Assembly: GCF_005281615.1 (NCBI RefSeq)
Contig: NZ_SZZM01000005.1
Location: 340,537-404,536, forward strand
Direction: 5' to 3'
Origin: Rhodoligotrophos defluvii
GTDB taxonomy: Bacteria; Pseudomonadota; Alphaproteobacteria; Rhizobiales; Im1
DNA length: 64,000 nt
Shown: positions 43,221-53,141 of the stretch, piece after piece
Layout: each line of letters opens with the position of its first letter
Numbering within the stretch: position 1 is the stretch's first letter
Made by a program: the position numbers and the translations under genes
The notes under the pieces: generated by a model
What the model was told of the DNA's origin: nothing
The model's database searches: none
The model's input: only the letters and a program-made list of their open reading frames with translations

Positions 43221-44626
43221 TGCGATCCGTCTTTCGTTTTCACCGGAACCAGCCCGCCTGGCATCAGCGCCGCCAACGCGACATCAAGCCTGGCAGGGGC
43301 GCGGCCGGCGTCTTCGGCAGCCTCCTTCCTGGCCAGTGCAGCGCGAATAACACGGGCGCCGACATAGCGGAAGGGTTCGGGCGGGAAACGTTCGGCTTTG
43401 TAGTCCACCAGCGGCAGCCGCGCATAGTCGTCATCGAGCCCGAGGCTGAGCGAGGCCAGGATGCGGCCGCCAAGATGGCTCGGTCCCACGCCATTGCCGG
43501 AATAGCCGAAGGCATAGGCAATATTGGGCTGGCCGGCCAAATGGCCGAACAGCGGCAGGCCGGTCATAGTGCGGTCGATCGGGCCGGACCAGCTCTTGGC
43601 GTCCGGCACCTGCCGCAGCTCTGGATAGAACCACTCCATGGTCTGCCGCACCTGGTCGCGGAACGGGGAGGGGCCTTCGTAAAGGTTGCCCAGCTTGCGG
43701 CCGAAAGCGAAGGCGCCGCCGCCCTTGCCGAACACCATGCGGCCGTCGAGGGTGGAGCGATAGTAGTTCGTGAACAGGCGCGAGTCCGAAATGGCAATGC
43801 CGTTACGCAGCTCGGATTTGGCCAGGATCTCGGGGCAGGGGGCGGTTGCGACGATATCGCTGCCCACCACCACCATGAGGGGGGCAAGCTCCGGGATGAG
43901 GCCGCTCCAGGCATTCATCGCCAAGCCCACGCGCTCAGGCCTGACCGTGCCGCGGGGGGTGACCACCTGCGGCGCCGCGCCGCGCACCAGCTTTGTCATG
44001 GGTGATTTTTCGTAGATGCGCACACCCTTGCTGATCGCCACGCGCTTGAGGCCTCGTGCCAACCGCGCCGGGTGGATCGTCGCCGCATTCGGCAACAAGG
44101 TTCCCGCCAGCTGCCGGCGCGATCCGCTGCGCTGCTGCACCTCCTCCGGTGAAAGCGGCTGGAACAGCGGAAGCCCATAGCGCTCGAGCGCCTCCTGCGT
44201 GGAGCGCCAGGAACCCACCTGCTCGGGGTTGCTGGCTGTCCAAAGCCAGCCATCGCGGCGGAAGTGGGCGTCAATCCCGTGCTCGGTGCAGAAGCGGCCG
44301 ACCTCGGGCACGGATGACTCGCCCATTTCGATGATGCGTCGGGCGTCCTGCCCGCCCACCATCTTGACCAGGGTCAGGAATTTCGCCGCCCAGGTCAGCA
44401 TGAAGCCGCCATTGCGGCCGCTGGCCCCGCTGCCGCATAGGTCCGCCTCCAGCAGCACCACATCCGTTGCGGGTCGCAGCGTCTTGATGGCGATGACGGT
44501 CCAAAGACCTGTGAAGCCGCCGCCGACGATACAGACGTCTGCCTTCGTGTCGCCCTCGAGCGCCAGCGGAGGATCTGTCTCCTCCGCCAATGCCTCGTCT
44601 AGCCAAAGGCTGCGCGTGGAAGACAT
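43217..44626 (-). CDS. FAD-dependent oxidoreductase, DAO family (PuuB-like)
   Basis: A 469-residue amine/amino-acid oxidase-type flavoprotein. The dinucleotide motif GGGFTG is at 35-40, the ribose Glu in LLEADLCGSGASGRNGG (about 57-73), and the C-terminal FAD motif is YAFGYSGNGVGPSHLGG. The GASGRNGG sequence is typical of gamma-glutamylputrescine oxidase and related enzymes that oxidise secondary or primary amines. It starts 2 bp after hyuB. It probably deaminates or demethylates an amine released by the hydantoinase step; this is inference. Confidence 0.88.
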   Translation of the reverse strand: MSSTRSLWLDEALAEETDPPLALEGDTKADVCIVGGGFTGLWTVIAIKTLRPATDVVLLEADLCGSGASGRNGGFMLTWAAKFLTLVKMVGGQDARRIIEMGESSVPEVGRFCTEHGIDAHFRRDGWLWTASNPEQVGSWRSTQEALERYGLPLFQPLSPEEVQQRSGSRRQLAGTLLPNAATIHPARLARGLKRVAISKGVRIYEKSPMTKLVRGAAPQVVTPRGTVRPERVGLAMNAWSGLIPELAPLMVVVGSDIVATAPCPEILAKSELRNGIAISDSRLFTNYYRSTLDGRMVFGKGGGAFAFGRKLGNLYEGPSPFRDQVRQTMEWFYPELRQVPDAKSWSGPIDRTMTGLPLFGHLAGQPNIAYAFGYSGNGVGPSHLGGRILASLSLGLDDDYARLPLVDYKAERFPPEPFRYVGARVIRAALARKEAAEDAGRAPARLDVALAALMPGGLVPVKTKDGSQ

Positions 44627-44628
44627 GA

Positions 44629-46707
44629 TTAGTGCCTTGTGCGCGGGCCGGTGGCCAAGCCGCCGGGAATAGGCGGCATGGATAGCACACGCAGCTCCAC
44701 CGCATCGCCAGCCGCGATACCGAGAACACGGCGGCCGAACGCGTCCAGCGGTATGGTCTCCTCATTTGCGTCCGTGACCACCTTGGCCCAAGCTCTGAGC
44801 GGGGCAGGGTTGCGGCCATGCAGCTCGATCAGGGCACCATCGGATGCACCAAAGGCAGCGCTCTGCGCCGGTGAAAGACGCAGGGTGCGGTGGCGTCCGC
44901 GGCGGCCCTCGTAAGGGTTGGTCTCGTCGGCGTGCACCTTCACCAGCAAACGCCTGGCGGCGATTTCGGCCCGGCGCTGCACTGTCGCCTCCATGTCGAC
45001 CTCACCGGCCGCCGTCAGGATCACACCATAACGATCCCGCGCCCGCTCCACCGAGACATAGCCTAGCGCCACATCGGCGCGCACCTTCTCCGGATCGCGC
45101 CGCAGTGGATCGCCATAACCGCCGCCACCGGCCGATTCCATGACGACGACGTCGCCCTGCTGCAGCTTCAAGCCGGTGGTCTTGCCCGGGGTCGCAAGGG
45201 GCCGCTCGACGCCGTCGCGGTAAATGGTGGCGCGCACCTGGTGCGAGGCATGGGCCCGTGCCATGCCATAGGGCGGGATCACGGCACGGTCGCTGAGCAC
45301 CGAATATTCCGCCTCCTCATCCATGAGGCGCAGCGCGCGATGCATGCCGAGCCCGCCGCGGCTCATGCCCTCGCCGCCGGAATCCGTGCGCAGCTCCAGG
45401 CGCTCGACCATGAAGGGAATGGTCGCCTCCAGGTTCTCCACCGTCTCGATGGAGCGCACATTGCCGTGGTCCACATTCACGAAGGCTGACGAGCCGTCAT
45501 GCTCGGCAAAGCCTCCGTTACCGCCCGCCGGCACCTCGATATAGACGTAGTTGCGCTTATGCCCGGTGTGATAGCCGCCCATATTGTTGGGAAAGGAGGT
45601 ACCGCACAGGTCGCCGGACACGCGCTCCAGCGCCACCTGCGAGAGGGCCCCCAGCATGACCGAGAGTGAGCGCTTGCGCACCTCCGCATGCGCCCCGGCC
45701 GGCGCATCCGGCTTCACGTCCACGATCGAGGCCGCCGGTGCGGTGAAGCTGATCGGCCGAAACGAGCCGCCATTCACGGCGCCGCCCGGGTCGAGCGTCG
45801 CCTTGAGCGCCACGAACACGCCGGCACCGGCCACCGCCAGCGATGAATTCACCGGGCCCGGCACCTGCGGGTTGGAGCCGGCGAAATCCGCCACGATCTC
45901 GTCGCCGCGGATCGTCAGCTTCAGCTTCATCAGCACCGGGTCGAACACGCCGTCATCATAATATTCGAGATAGTCCTCGTAGTAATAGTCGCCATCCGGC
46001 AACGCGGAGATGCGCTCGCGCATGCGCCGCTCGGCCCGGTCGAGATTGAGGTTGATGCAGGTCTTGACCGTCTCCTTCCCGTATTTGTCGATCATCTTGC
46101 GGATGCGGTTCTCGGCAATGCGGCAGGCGCCGATCTGCGAGTTGAGATCACCCAGGCGCTCCTGCGGAATGCGCATATTGCAGAGCACCAGGTCTTGTGC
46201 CGCCTTGTTCAGCTTGCCCCGGTCATAAAGCTTGAGCGGCGGAATGCGCACACCCTCTTGGAAGATGCTCTGCGCTGCGCCGGAATAGCTGCCCGGCACC
46301 ATGCCGCCCACATCGGCCCAATGGGTGCGCACGCCGGGGAACATGAACAGCTCGCCATCCACGAACATGGGGATCAGCACCGTCACGTCGTTGAGATGCG
46401 TGCCGCCCCTATAGCTGTCGTTGAACAGGATGACATCGCCCGGCGCGAGGTCGTCGCCCAAATCCTCCATCACGCAGCGCACGCCCCAGGGCATGGGGAT
46501 GATATGGCTCGGCAGGTCGTTATATTGCGCCACCAATTCCGCATCCACGCTGAACAGGGCGCAGGAGAAATCGTCGAGCTCGTAGACCGCCGCGGAATAG
46601 GACGTGCGCACCACATTGGCGCGCATCTCGCGCACGATGGCGATCAAGCCCTCGGTCACCACCTCCAGCGTGATGGGGTCAACCATGCCTGTTACCCTCT
46701 GGTCCAT
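44629..46707 (-). CDS. Hydantoinase B / 5-oxoprolinase-type subunit B
   Basis: 692 residues. The HyuB opening ITLEVVTEGLIAIVREMRANVVRTSYS, then LFSVDAELVAQYNDLPSHI and NDSYRGGTHLNDVTV, is family-diagnostic, as is SGGEGMSRGGLGMHR. With HyuA it forms an ATP-dependent amidohydrolase (N-methylhydantoin, 5-oxoproline) or a carboxylase (acetone carboxylase-like). Its C-terminus extends about 120 residues beyond the SAGGGGYGDPLRRDP motif where many HyuB proteins end. ATG 46707 lies 2 bp after the hyuA stop with AAAGGGG upstream. Confidence 0.92.
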   Translation of the reverse strand: MDQRVTGMVDPITLEVVTEGLIAIVREMRANVVRTSYSAAVYELDDFSCALFSVDAELVAQYNDLPSHIIPMPWGVRCVMEDLGDDLAPGDVILFNDSYRGGTHLNDVTVLIPMFVDGELFMFPGVRTHWADVGGMVPGSYSGAAQSIFQEGVRIPPLKLYDRGKLNKAAQDLVLCNMRIPQERLGDLNSQIGACRIAENRIRKMIDKYGKETVKTCINLNLDRAERRMRERISALPDGDYYYEDYLEYYDDGVFDPVLMKLKLTIRGDEIVADFAGSNPQVPGPVNSSLAVAGAGVFVALKATLDPGGAVNGGSFRPISFTAPAASIVDVKPDAPAGAHAEVRKRSLSVMLGALSQVALERVSGDLCGTSFPNNMGGYHTGHKRNYVYIEVPAGGNGGFAEHDGSSAFVNVDHGNVRSIETVENLEATIPFMVERLELRTDSGGEGMSRGGLGMHRALRLMDEEAEYSVLSDRAVIPPYGMARAHASHQVRATIYRDGVERPLATPGKTTGLKLQQGDVVVMESAGGGGYGDPLRRDPEKVRADVALGYVSVERARDRYGVILTAAGEVDMEATVQRRAEIAARRLLVKVHADETNPYEGRRGRHRTLRLSPAQSAAFGASDGALIELHGRNPAPLRAWAKVVTDANEETIPLDAFGRRVLGIAAGDAVELRVLSMPPIPGGLATGPRTRH

Positions 46708-46709
46708 GA

Positions 46710-48734
46710 TCACTGCCCCTTTGCCAGAATGAGAACCCCAAATCGCTCGACCGTGCAGTGCCAACCCGGCGGCACCACGGTGACCGATCCGGATTCCTCC
46801 ACGATCGCCGGGCCGGCGAAGGCAGCGTTCGCCGGCAGCTTCGTGCGGTCGTAGACGGGCGTGGACTGGAACGCGCCGTCGAACAGCACCTTGCGCTCGC
46901 TAGTGCACGCAGCGGCAAGGGTACCTTGCACATGCCATTCCGGCAGCATCGGCTTGGACATGACGCCAATCACCGCCAGACGGAAATTCACGATTTCCAG
47001 CGGATCGCCCTCAGCCGAATGGCCATAGCGCTGCTCGTGCGCCTGATGGAAGGCCTTCGCATATTGCGCCAGATCGATAGGGCCGTCCGGCAGCTCGACC
47101 ACCAGCTCCCACGACTGGCCGACATAGCGCAGGCCACAGGCGCGCCGCATCTGCACCGAGCTCGACTCGATCGATTCGGCCGCAAGCCCGGCAGCGCCTT
47201 CCGCCTCCATCTCGCCGAAGATCGTCTCCATCTCCGGCACATTCTCGGCCACCAGCGGCAGTGGACGGGTGCGCACATAATCGTGCCGGACGTCGGAGAG
47301 GATTGCACCGTAGGCCGAGAAATTGCCCGGGTTTGGCGGAACGACCACCTTCGGGATCTCCAGCTCCTCCGCAATAAAGGCGGCATGCAGGGGACCGGCG
47401 CCCCCATAGGCGAGCAGAGCGAAGTCGCGCGGGTCATAGCCCATGCCGATCGAGATCTCCTTGATCGCGCTCACCATGCGTGCAACCGCAATGCGCACGA
47501 TGCCTTCGGCCAGGGACAGGCGCGTCACGCCCTCCATCTTGGCCGCAAGCCGGTCGACCGCCGCCTCCGCCAGGTCGGGCCGCAGCCGCACCGTGCCGGC
47601 CAGGAGGCCCTCGGGATCGATGCGCGCCATCACCACATTGGCGTCCGTCACCGTCGGCTCCGTGCCGCCGCGGTCATAGCAGGCCGGCCCCGGCTGCGCC
47701 CCGGCGCTCTGTGGCCCCACTTTCAGAATGGGACCGCTGTCCAGCCAGGCAATGGAACCGCCGCCGGCGCCCACTGTATTGATCTCGATCTGCGGGGTGC
47801 GATTGGGGAAGTCCGATATGAACTGCTCGTTGGTGAGCGGCACCTGCAGGTCTTCCAACAGGCAGACATCGGTGCTGGTGCCACCCATGTCATAGGTGAT
47901 CAGGTTGCGGATGCCGATGGCTTCCCCCAGCGACACCGAGGCGGCAACGCCGCCGGCCGGGCCGGAGAGGATGGTATTGACGGGAAAGCGTGCCGCGCGC
48001 TCGCCGGTGAACACGCCGCCATTGGAGGTCATGATGAACACCGGCTTGCCATAGCCGCGCTGGCTCAGGGCGCCGTCGAGCGATGCGAGATAGCGGCTCA
48101 CCCGCGGACCGGTATAGGCGTTGAGCACCGCGGTCGAGTAGCGCTCGTATTCGCGGAATTCCGGCAGCACATCCGCCGACGTCGTCACGAAGCAACCCGG
48201 CAAAGCCTCCTCGATGGCCTGCGCAATCTTCCGCTCGCTCGCAGGATTGGCATAGCTGTGCAGCAGGCATACCGCTACCGCCATCGCATCCACCGCACGC
48301 AGCTTCGCGATGATCTCCTGAAGCTCGTCCCTGGGAACGTCGCGCAACACGGTTCCATCCCGCAGCGTGCGTTCGTCGATCTCGAGGATCCGGCTGCGCG
48401 GCACCAGAGGCGCGGCCTTCAGCGTCTTGATGTTGTAGAGCACCGGGCGGTTGGTGCGGGCGATCTCCAGCGTATCGCGAAAGCCGCGATTGGTGATGAC
48501 CCATACATCGGCGCCCTTGCGCTCCAGCACCGTGTTGGTCGCCAGCGTCAGTCCGTGGATCAGGCGCTCGGCCTGCGCAAGCTCGATGCCCAGACGGTTG
48601 AGCGCGGCAAGCACTCCTTCCTGCGGCGCATGGGGCGTGGTCGGCGCCTTTTCCGACCGCAATTCGCCGCGCGCGGCGTCATAGGCGACCGCATCGGTGA
48701 ACGTGCCGCCCACATCTATTCCAATCCAACTCAT
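46710..48734 (-). CDS. Hydantoinase A / 5-oxoprolinase-type subunit A
   Basis: A 674-residue partner of HyuB. The ASKHA-type phosphate motif DVGGTFTD is at 7-14; GLTLATNTVLERKGADV, the NGGVFTGERAARFPVNTILSGPAGG region and YDMGGTSTDVCL mark the second phosphate loop. It should bind ATP and activate the ring carbonyl before hydrolysis. The start ATG at 48734 follows AGGGGAG; the longer open frame upstream lacks homology. It lies 63 bp after the M29 gene. Confidence 0.93.
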   Translation of the reverse strand: MSWIGIDVGGTFTDAVAYDAARGELRSEKAPTTPHAPQEGVLAALNRLGIELAQAERLIHGLTLATNTVLERKGADVWVITNRGFRDTLEIARTNRPVLYNIKTLKAAPLVPRSRILEIDERTLRDGTVLRDVPRDELQEIIAKLRAVDAMAVAVCLLHSYANPASERKIAQAIEEALPGCFVTTSADVLPEFREYERYSTAVLNAYTGPRVSRYLASLDGALSQRGYGKPVFIMTSNGGVFTGERAARFPVNTILSGPAGGVAASVSLGEAIGIRNLITYDMGGTSTDVCLLEDLQVPLTNEQFISDFPNRTPQIEINTVGAGGGSIAWLDSGPILKVGPQSAGAQPGPACYDRGGTEPTVTDANVVMARIDPEGLLAGTVRLRPDLAEAAVDRLAAKMEGVTRLSLAEGIVRIAVARMVSAIKEISIGMGYDPRDFALLAYGGAGPLHAAFIAEELEIPKVVVPPNPGNFSAYGAILSDVRHDYVRTRPLPLVAENVPEMETIFGEMEAEGAAGLAAESIESSSVQMRRACGLRYVGQSWELVVELPDGPIDLAQYAKAFHQAHEQRYGHSAEGDPLEIVNFRLAVIGVMSKPMLPEWHVQGTLAAACTSERKVLFDGAFQSTPVYDRTKLPANAAFAGPAIVEESGSVTVVPPGWHCTVERFGVLILAKGQ

Positions 48735-48797
48735 ACCAACATCGCTCCCCTGTCCCGGCCGGCAGACCGGCCGTGATGTCATGAAAGTTTCGCCCGG

Positions 48798-49769
48798 TCA
48801 GATCAGCAGCCGGTTGCCTGAAAAGACCGCCTTGCCGTCCAATTCGAGCGTGGCCTCGGTCAACACCGTGTCGTAATGGGCGGCCGCCTTGCAGGTGCCG
48901 CCGATATAGGCGCTGGTGCCGAGCGCCAGCTGGAATCCGCCCCACACGCTCTCATCGCTGAGCATGGTGCCATCCAGCGTGCACATCGGATTCATGCCCA
49001 ACCCGAGTTCGCCCAGATTGTAAACATTGGGATCATCGAAGCTCTCCAGGAGCTCGCGGAACAGCTTGGCCTCCCGGCCGCCTTCGATCGAGACCGCCAG
49101 CCCGTCGCGGAAGGTGATCTCCACCGGCGCGCTCTCGATCAGCGCCACCCCGGGAATGCTGGCATTCACCACGATGCGCCCGTTGGCCGTGCCCTCCACC
49201 GGCGCGATGCTCGCTTCCAGGCAATAGCCCGCGGAAATGTCGACAGTATTGGCAAAGCCGTTCAGCGACCGCCCGCGCCGCCCGGCCAGGCTCATGGTGA
49301 TGTCGGTCCCCAGGTCCGAGACCACGCGTGCGGTGGATGCCTCGGTCAAAGCATGGGCGAGTGCATCGATCTGCGGGCGTAAGGCCTCGAAATCCACTTG
49401 CCAGCCCGACGCGAGGAAGAAGTTCTCGTCGCTCGATTCCGGCAAGACGATCACTCTTGCGCCCTTGGCCTGGGCATTGCGGCGTGCCTCAGTATGGGCA
49501 ATGTTTCGCACGGTCGCGCCAATGATCAGCTCGCTTGCGGCCATGGCTGCGGCTATGGCCGGGGCCAACGCCGACCCATGGTGGGATGAGGGCATCATTT
49601 GCATGGTGATCGGGTGCGCACCTACCTCGGTCGCCGCCAGCACCAGCGGCTCCACATTCCCGGCGGTGAGTGCATCGCAGAGGATCAGAAGCTGGGTCTC
49701 GGCGGTGCAGCCGCCCAACAGCTGCACCACTTTGCGGGCATTGGGTATCTTGAGCGCTGTGGATATCAT
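48798..49769 (-). CDS. M29 aminopeptidase-T/NicX-like metallohydrolase or dioxygenase
   Basis: 323 residues. The C-terminal metal region NLGELGLGMNP...DESVWGGFQLALG...AAAHYDTVL carries the Glu, Glu, His and Asp positions of the M29 family. This fold includes leucyl aminopeptidases and the ring-cleaving NicX (2,5-dihydroxypyridine dioxygenase), and the catabolic setting makes a non-peptidase role plausible. ATG 49769 follows AAGGTGA; the open frame continues upstream only as a shadow of the GntR gene. It lies 4 bp after the GntR gene. Confidence 0.75.
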   Translation of the reverse strand: MISTALKIPNARKVVQLLGGCTAETQLLILCDALTAGNVEPLVLAATEVGAHPITMQMMPSSHHGSALAPAIAAAMAASELIIGATVRNIAHTEARRNAQAKGARVIVLPESSDENFFLASGWQVDFEALRPQIDALAHALTEASTARVVSDLGTDITMSLAGRRGRSLNGFANTVDISAGYCLEASIAPVEGTANGRIVVNASIPGVALIESAPVEITFRDGLAVSIEGGREAKLFRELLESFDDPNVYNLGELGLGMNPMCTLDGTMLSDESVWGGFQLALGTSAYIGGTCKAAAHYDTVLTEATLELDGKAVFSGNRLLI

Positions 49770-49773
49770 CGCT

Positions 49774-50502
49774 TCACCTTTTCGCGCGTGCCTGTGCGCC
49801 CTTCTTCGGCTGCAGGTCCAGCCGGGCGGCAGCGTTGCTGAGATGGGAGAACATGGCATCGCGAGCGCGCGCCTCGTCGCCTGCCTCGATGGCGAGGAAG
49901 ACCGCCTCATGCTCTTTTTCCACCGTAGTGCCGAGGCCGGGATAGCGCGCGGTGTTCTGCCGGGCGGTAGCGATCGCTCCGCGCACGCTGCCTTCCAGGA
50001 AGGACATGAACTCGATGAAGTAGTGATTGGCAGAGGCTTCCGCGATCGACCGGTGGAAGCGCGCATCCGACTGCGACCCATCCGCGCCAAGCTCGATGGC
50101 CTTGGCCATCTGCGCCATCGCTTCCCTCATCTGTTTCAGGTGGGCCTTGGTCCGACGGCTGGCGGCCAGGCCGGCTGCCTCGACCTCCAGCGGCCGGCGC
50201 AGCTCGAAGATCAGCGCGAGCTCATGTCGGTCGAGTCTCTCCCCTTCGATCCGAAAGGCGGTGCTCGCGCCGGTTTCGCTAACGAAGGCGCCGAGGCCCT
50301 GCCGCGATTGCACCAGCCCATCCTGCTTCAGCCGAGATACGGCCTCGCGGATGGCCGCGCGGCTCACGCCAAACATGTCAGCCATTTGCTGCTCGGTGGG
50401 CAATTTGCTGCCAGGCTCGCGCGTGCCGGCCAGGATTTCCTGCCGTAACACATCGGCGATCTGGTCAGCCAAAAGCCGCCCCCTGTTGAGGCCCATGGTC
50501 AT
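49774..50502 (-). CDS. GntR-family transcriptional regulator, FCD subfamily
   Basis: 242 residues: winged helix-turn-helix at about 10-75 (PTEQQMADMFGVSRAAIREA, then LKQDGLVQSRQGLGAFV) and an FCD domain with the metal-site pattern DARFHRSIAEASANHYF and a distal EKEHEAVFLAIEAGD. It is buried inside the TRAP-hydantoinase run, overlapping the FAD oxidase gene at ATGA, so it would be made with its operon. The palindrome at 55203-55217 is a candidate operator. Confidence 0.9.
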   Translation of the reverse strand: MTMGLNRGRLLADQIADVLRQEILAGTREPGSKLPTEQQMADMFGVSRAAIREAVSRLKQDGLVQSRQGLGAFVSETGASTAFRIEGERLDRHELALIFELRRPLEVEAAGLAASRRTKAHLKQMREAMAQMAKAIELGADGSQSDARFHRSIAEASANHYFIEFMSFLEGSVRGAIATARQNTARYPGLGTTVEKEHEAVFLAIEAGDEARARDAMFSHLSNAAARLDLQPKKGAQARAKR

Positions 50503-51998
50503 GCGCAGGACCTCTCGTCGATTTTGCTGCCGCCAGACCCCAAAGCCAGCACTTTGCCGGGATTGAGAATATTGCCGGGGTCGAGCAGCCGCTTGATGCA
50601 GGCCATCATCTCCACGGCATCGGCCGCACCGTAGCGGATGAGCGCATCGCGCTTCAGCAAACCCACGCCATGTTCCGCGCTGAAGCTTCCGCCCACCGCG
50701 GCAACCTGATCATAGACAATGGTCTCAACCGGCTTGGCGAGCTCGAAGAAGTCGTCCGGGCTCTGCTCCCGGCCGCAGCAGATGTTGAAGTGAATGTTGC
50801 CGTCCCCTACGTGGCCGAACGCCACCACCTCGACTGCCGGAAAGCGCCGGCCGATCTCGGCCGTGGCACTTTCGATGAAGCGGGGGATCATGTTGAGCGG
50901 CATCGACACGTCGTGCTTGAAGCTTGGCCCGGCTAGCCGCTGGGCCTCGACGCAGGCCTCGCGGATACGCCAGAACATCTGCGCCTCGCGCGTGCTGACG
51001 GCGATAGTCCCATCAAGAACGCGTTCCGCTGCGAAATTGGATGCCAGGATGTCCTCGATCACCGGCCGCAGCGGTACAGCCGTCTGGCTCGACGACAATT
51101 CGATGAGCACGTACCAGGACGACTGCTGCTCCAGCGGATCCTCCAGCCCAGGCACATAAGCCAGCGCCATCTCGATGCCGTTGCGCGGCAGCAGCTCGAA
51201 GGCGGTGAGGAATTCATCCGCCTGGTCCCGCACGTCCGCGTAGAGCGTGAGCACGGCGTTCAGATCGGCCACAGCCACCAAGGCGCTCTCCGTCTGGCGC
51301 CGTTCCGGGAACAGCTTCAGCGTCGCTGCGGTGATGATGCCGAGCGTCCCTTCCGAACCGACGAACAGCTGCTTGAGATCGTAGCCGGTGTTGTTCTTCC
51401 GTAGACCGCGCAGGTCGCTGAGAATTTGGCCGGAAGGCAGGACGACCTCCAGCCCCAGCACCAGCTCACGCATATTGCCGTAACGCAGCACAGCCGTGCC
51501 GCCCGCATTGGTCGCGATATTGCCGCCGATCTGGCAGGAGCCCTCGGCTCCCAGGCTGAGCGGGAAATGGCGCTTCAGCGCTGTTGCCTTACCCTGCAAT
51601 ACCTGCAGGATGCAGCCTGCTTCCACTGTGATGGTATTGTTGACCAGATCGTGCGAGCGGACCCGGTTCATCCGCTCAAGGCTCAAGATGATGCCGTCTT
51701 CCTGGGCTGAGGGGGCCGTGCCGCCGCACAGCCCCGTGTTACCGCCGCGCGGAACGATCGGCCGACCGCGCCGGCCGCACAGGGTGACCACCTCGGCCAC
51801 CTGCACGGTGTCGGACGGCTTCACCACCGCCGCCGCGCGCCCATGATAGAGACCCCGGAAGTCGGACAGGTAGGGGACCTGCGCCGCAGGGTCGGTGAGG
51901 CAGTTCTCCTCGCCGACGATGCGGGTCACGTCCGCTATGAAGCTTCCGTTCGACACGATGAACTCCGGGTCAGCCATGGACGCGAGCGGTCCTGTCAC
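50499..51998 (-). CDS. FAD-linked D-2-hydroxyacid dehydrogenase (GlcD/D2HGDH-like)
   Basis: 499 residues. The FAD_binding_4 (PCMH) domain includes PIVPRGGNTGLCGGTAP near 80-96; the FAD-oxidase C domain includes VVAFGHVGDGNIHFNI and the end motif SAEHGVGLLKRDAL. The family oxidises D-lactate, D-2-hydroxyglutarate or glycolate. The GTG start at 51998 overlaps the dctP stop; an ATG 21 bases further in (MADPEF) is equally possible, as neither has a clear ribosome site. With a TRAP importer just upstream, uptake and oxidation of a 2-hydroxyacid is likely. Confidence 0.9.
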   Translation of the reverse strand: MTGPLASMADPEFIVSNGSFIADVTRIVGEENCLTDPAAQVPYLSDFRGLYHGRAAAVVKPSDTVQVAEVVTLCGRRGRPIVPRGGNTGLCGGTAPSAQEDGIILSLERMNRVRSHDLVNNTITVEAGCILQVLQGKATALKRHFPLSLGAEGSCQIGGNIATNAGGTAVLRYGNMRELVLGLEVVLPSGQILSDLRGLRKNNTGYDLKQLFVGSEGTLGIITAATLKLFPERRQTESALVAVADLNAVLTLYADVRDQADEFLTAFELLPRNGIEMALAYVPGLEDPLEQQSSWYVLIELSSSQTAVPLRPVIEDILASNFAAERVLDGTIAVSTREAQMFWRIREACVEAQRLAGPSFKHDVSMPLNMIPRFIESATAEIGRRFPAVEVVAFGHVGDGNIHFNICCGREQSPDDFFELAKPVETIVYDQVAAVGGSFSAEHGVGLLKRDALIRYGAADAVEMMACIKRLLDPGNILNPGKVLALGSGGSKIDERSCA

Positions 51999-53113
51999 TG
52001 CACGCCATAGGTGGCTGGGTCGAGCTTGTCATAGACCTCCTTCTTCAGCAGAGCGACCACCTGGGTTTCGTCCTTGCGGTCGATGGTCTTCAGAAGCTCG
52101 GTCCAGCGGTTGAGGATGCGGAGATAGTCGTCGATGATGGCTTGCGCACCCTCCATCGCGCCGGGTCCGCTGACTTGCGCCTTACGGTCTTCACTGATGA
52201 ATTCTGCCGTCTTGGCCTTGAGGTCTTCCGCAGGCTCGACCACCTTGACCCCCTTCTCCTGGGCCCAGGCGAGGATCTCTTCGTTCTCCTTCTCATAGCC
52301 GAGGGTGGTGCGCACCACGTGCACCGCCATCGTGTCGAGCATGACTTTGCGTTGCTCGGGTGTCAGACCAGCCCAGAACCCGGGGTTCAAGCCATACATC
52401 GCGCCGGAGAAATAGACGCCGGCCCGCACCATGTTGGCGAACTTGGCCACCTCCCACAGGCTGTGCGACTTCAGCGCGTCGTTGGAATTGCCCGCGCAGT
52501 CCAGCGCGCCCTTCTCCAGGCCCGTATACATCTCATTGGAGCTGATATTGACCGGCGTCGCGCCGACGAACCGTGCCCAGCGCTCGTAGACGCCGCCCGG
52601 CATCCGCACCCGCTTCCCGGCCATATCGGCCAGCGTCTTGACCTCCGTCGTGCAGAACAGGTTATAGGGCGGGGTGCTGAAACCACCGCCGAACACCACC
52701 TTGTTGTCCTTCCATTCCTTGAGCTGTGCTTCATTGGTGAAGCTGAATTCCGTCACCGCCAGCACTTGCGCCACCATGTCGGTGCTCTCGAAGGCCAGCG
52801 ACGCCACGAGATTGGCCACCGGCAATTCCTTCGGCGTATAGGTGCCGGCGAAATAGCCGAGCTGAGCGATATTGTCGCCAATCGCCGACAGTGAGGCGCG
52901 CGGCGGCACCAGCACGCCGCCCAGGAACACCTTGAACGTGATCTCGCCATTGCTGACCTTGGCGATGTCCTTGGCGAAGTCGATATAGCCGAACTTGCCC
53001 AGCGGCTGGGTATCGGGCATGTAGGTGTTCGCAGTATATTCTTCGGAAAGTACTGGTGTGGTCCAGGCTGCACCAAGCAAAGCGGCCAGGAGTGTCGTTC
53101 TCATTATTCTCAT
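51995..53113 (-). CDS. dctP: TRAP transporter solute-binding protein (DctP type)
   Basis: 372 residues with a Sec signal (MRIMRTTLLAALLGAAW, cleavage near VLS-EE). Family motifs include GYIDFAKDIAKVSNGEITFKV, MAGKRVRMPGGVYERWARFVG (carrying the Arg that usually binds the ligand carboxylate) and NEMYTGLEKGALDCAG. It captures an organic acid for DctQM. It follows dctM by 28 bp and overlaps the dehydrogenase gene. Confidence 0.93.
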   Translation of the reverse strand: MRIMRTTLLAALLGAAWTTPVLSEEYTANTYMPDTQPLGKFGYIDFAKDIAKVSNGEITFKVFLGGVLVPPRASLSAIGDNIAQLGYFAGTYTPKELPVANLVASLAFESTDMVAQVLAVTEFSFTNEAQLKEWKDNKVVFGGGFSTPPYNLFCTTEVKTLADMAGKRVRMPGGVYERWARFVGATPVNISSNEMYTGLEKGALDCAGNSNDALKSHSLWEVAKFANMVRAGVYFSGAMYGLNPGFWAGLTPEQRKVMLDTMAVHVVRTTLGYEKENEEILAWAQEKGVKVVEPAEDLKAKTAEFISEDRKAQVSGPGAMEGAQAIIDDYLRILNRWTELLKTIDRKDETQVVALLKKEVYDKLDPATYGVQ

Positions 53114-53141
53114 CGGTTCGCCCTCCTCTTTATTGGCACGT

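Noticed and set aside
46758..48776. A 672-codon plus-strand open frame over hyuA
   Set aside because: Antisense shadow of HyuA; no domain pattern and extreme Arg/His composition.
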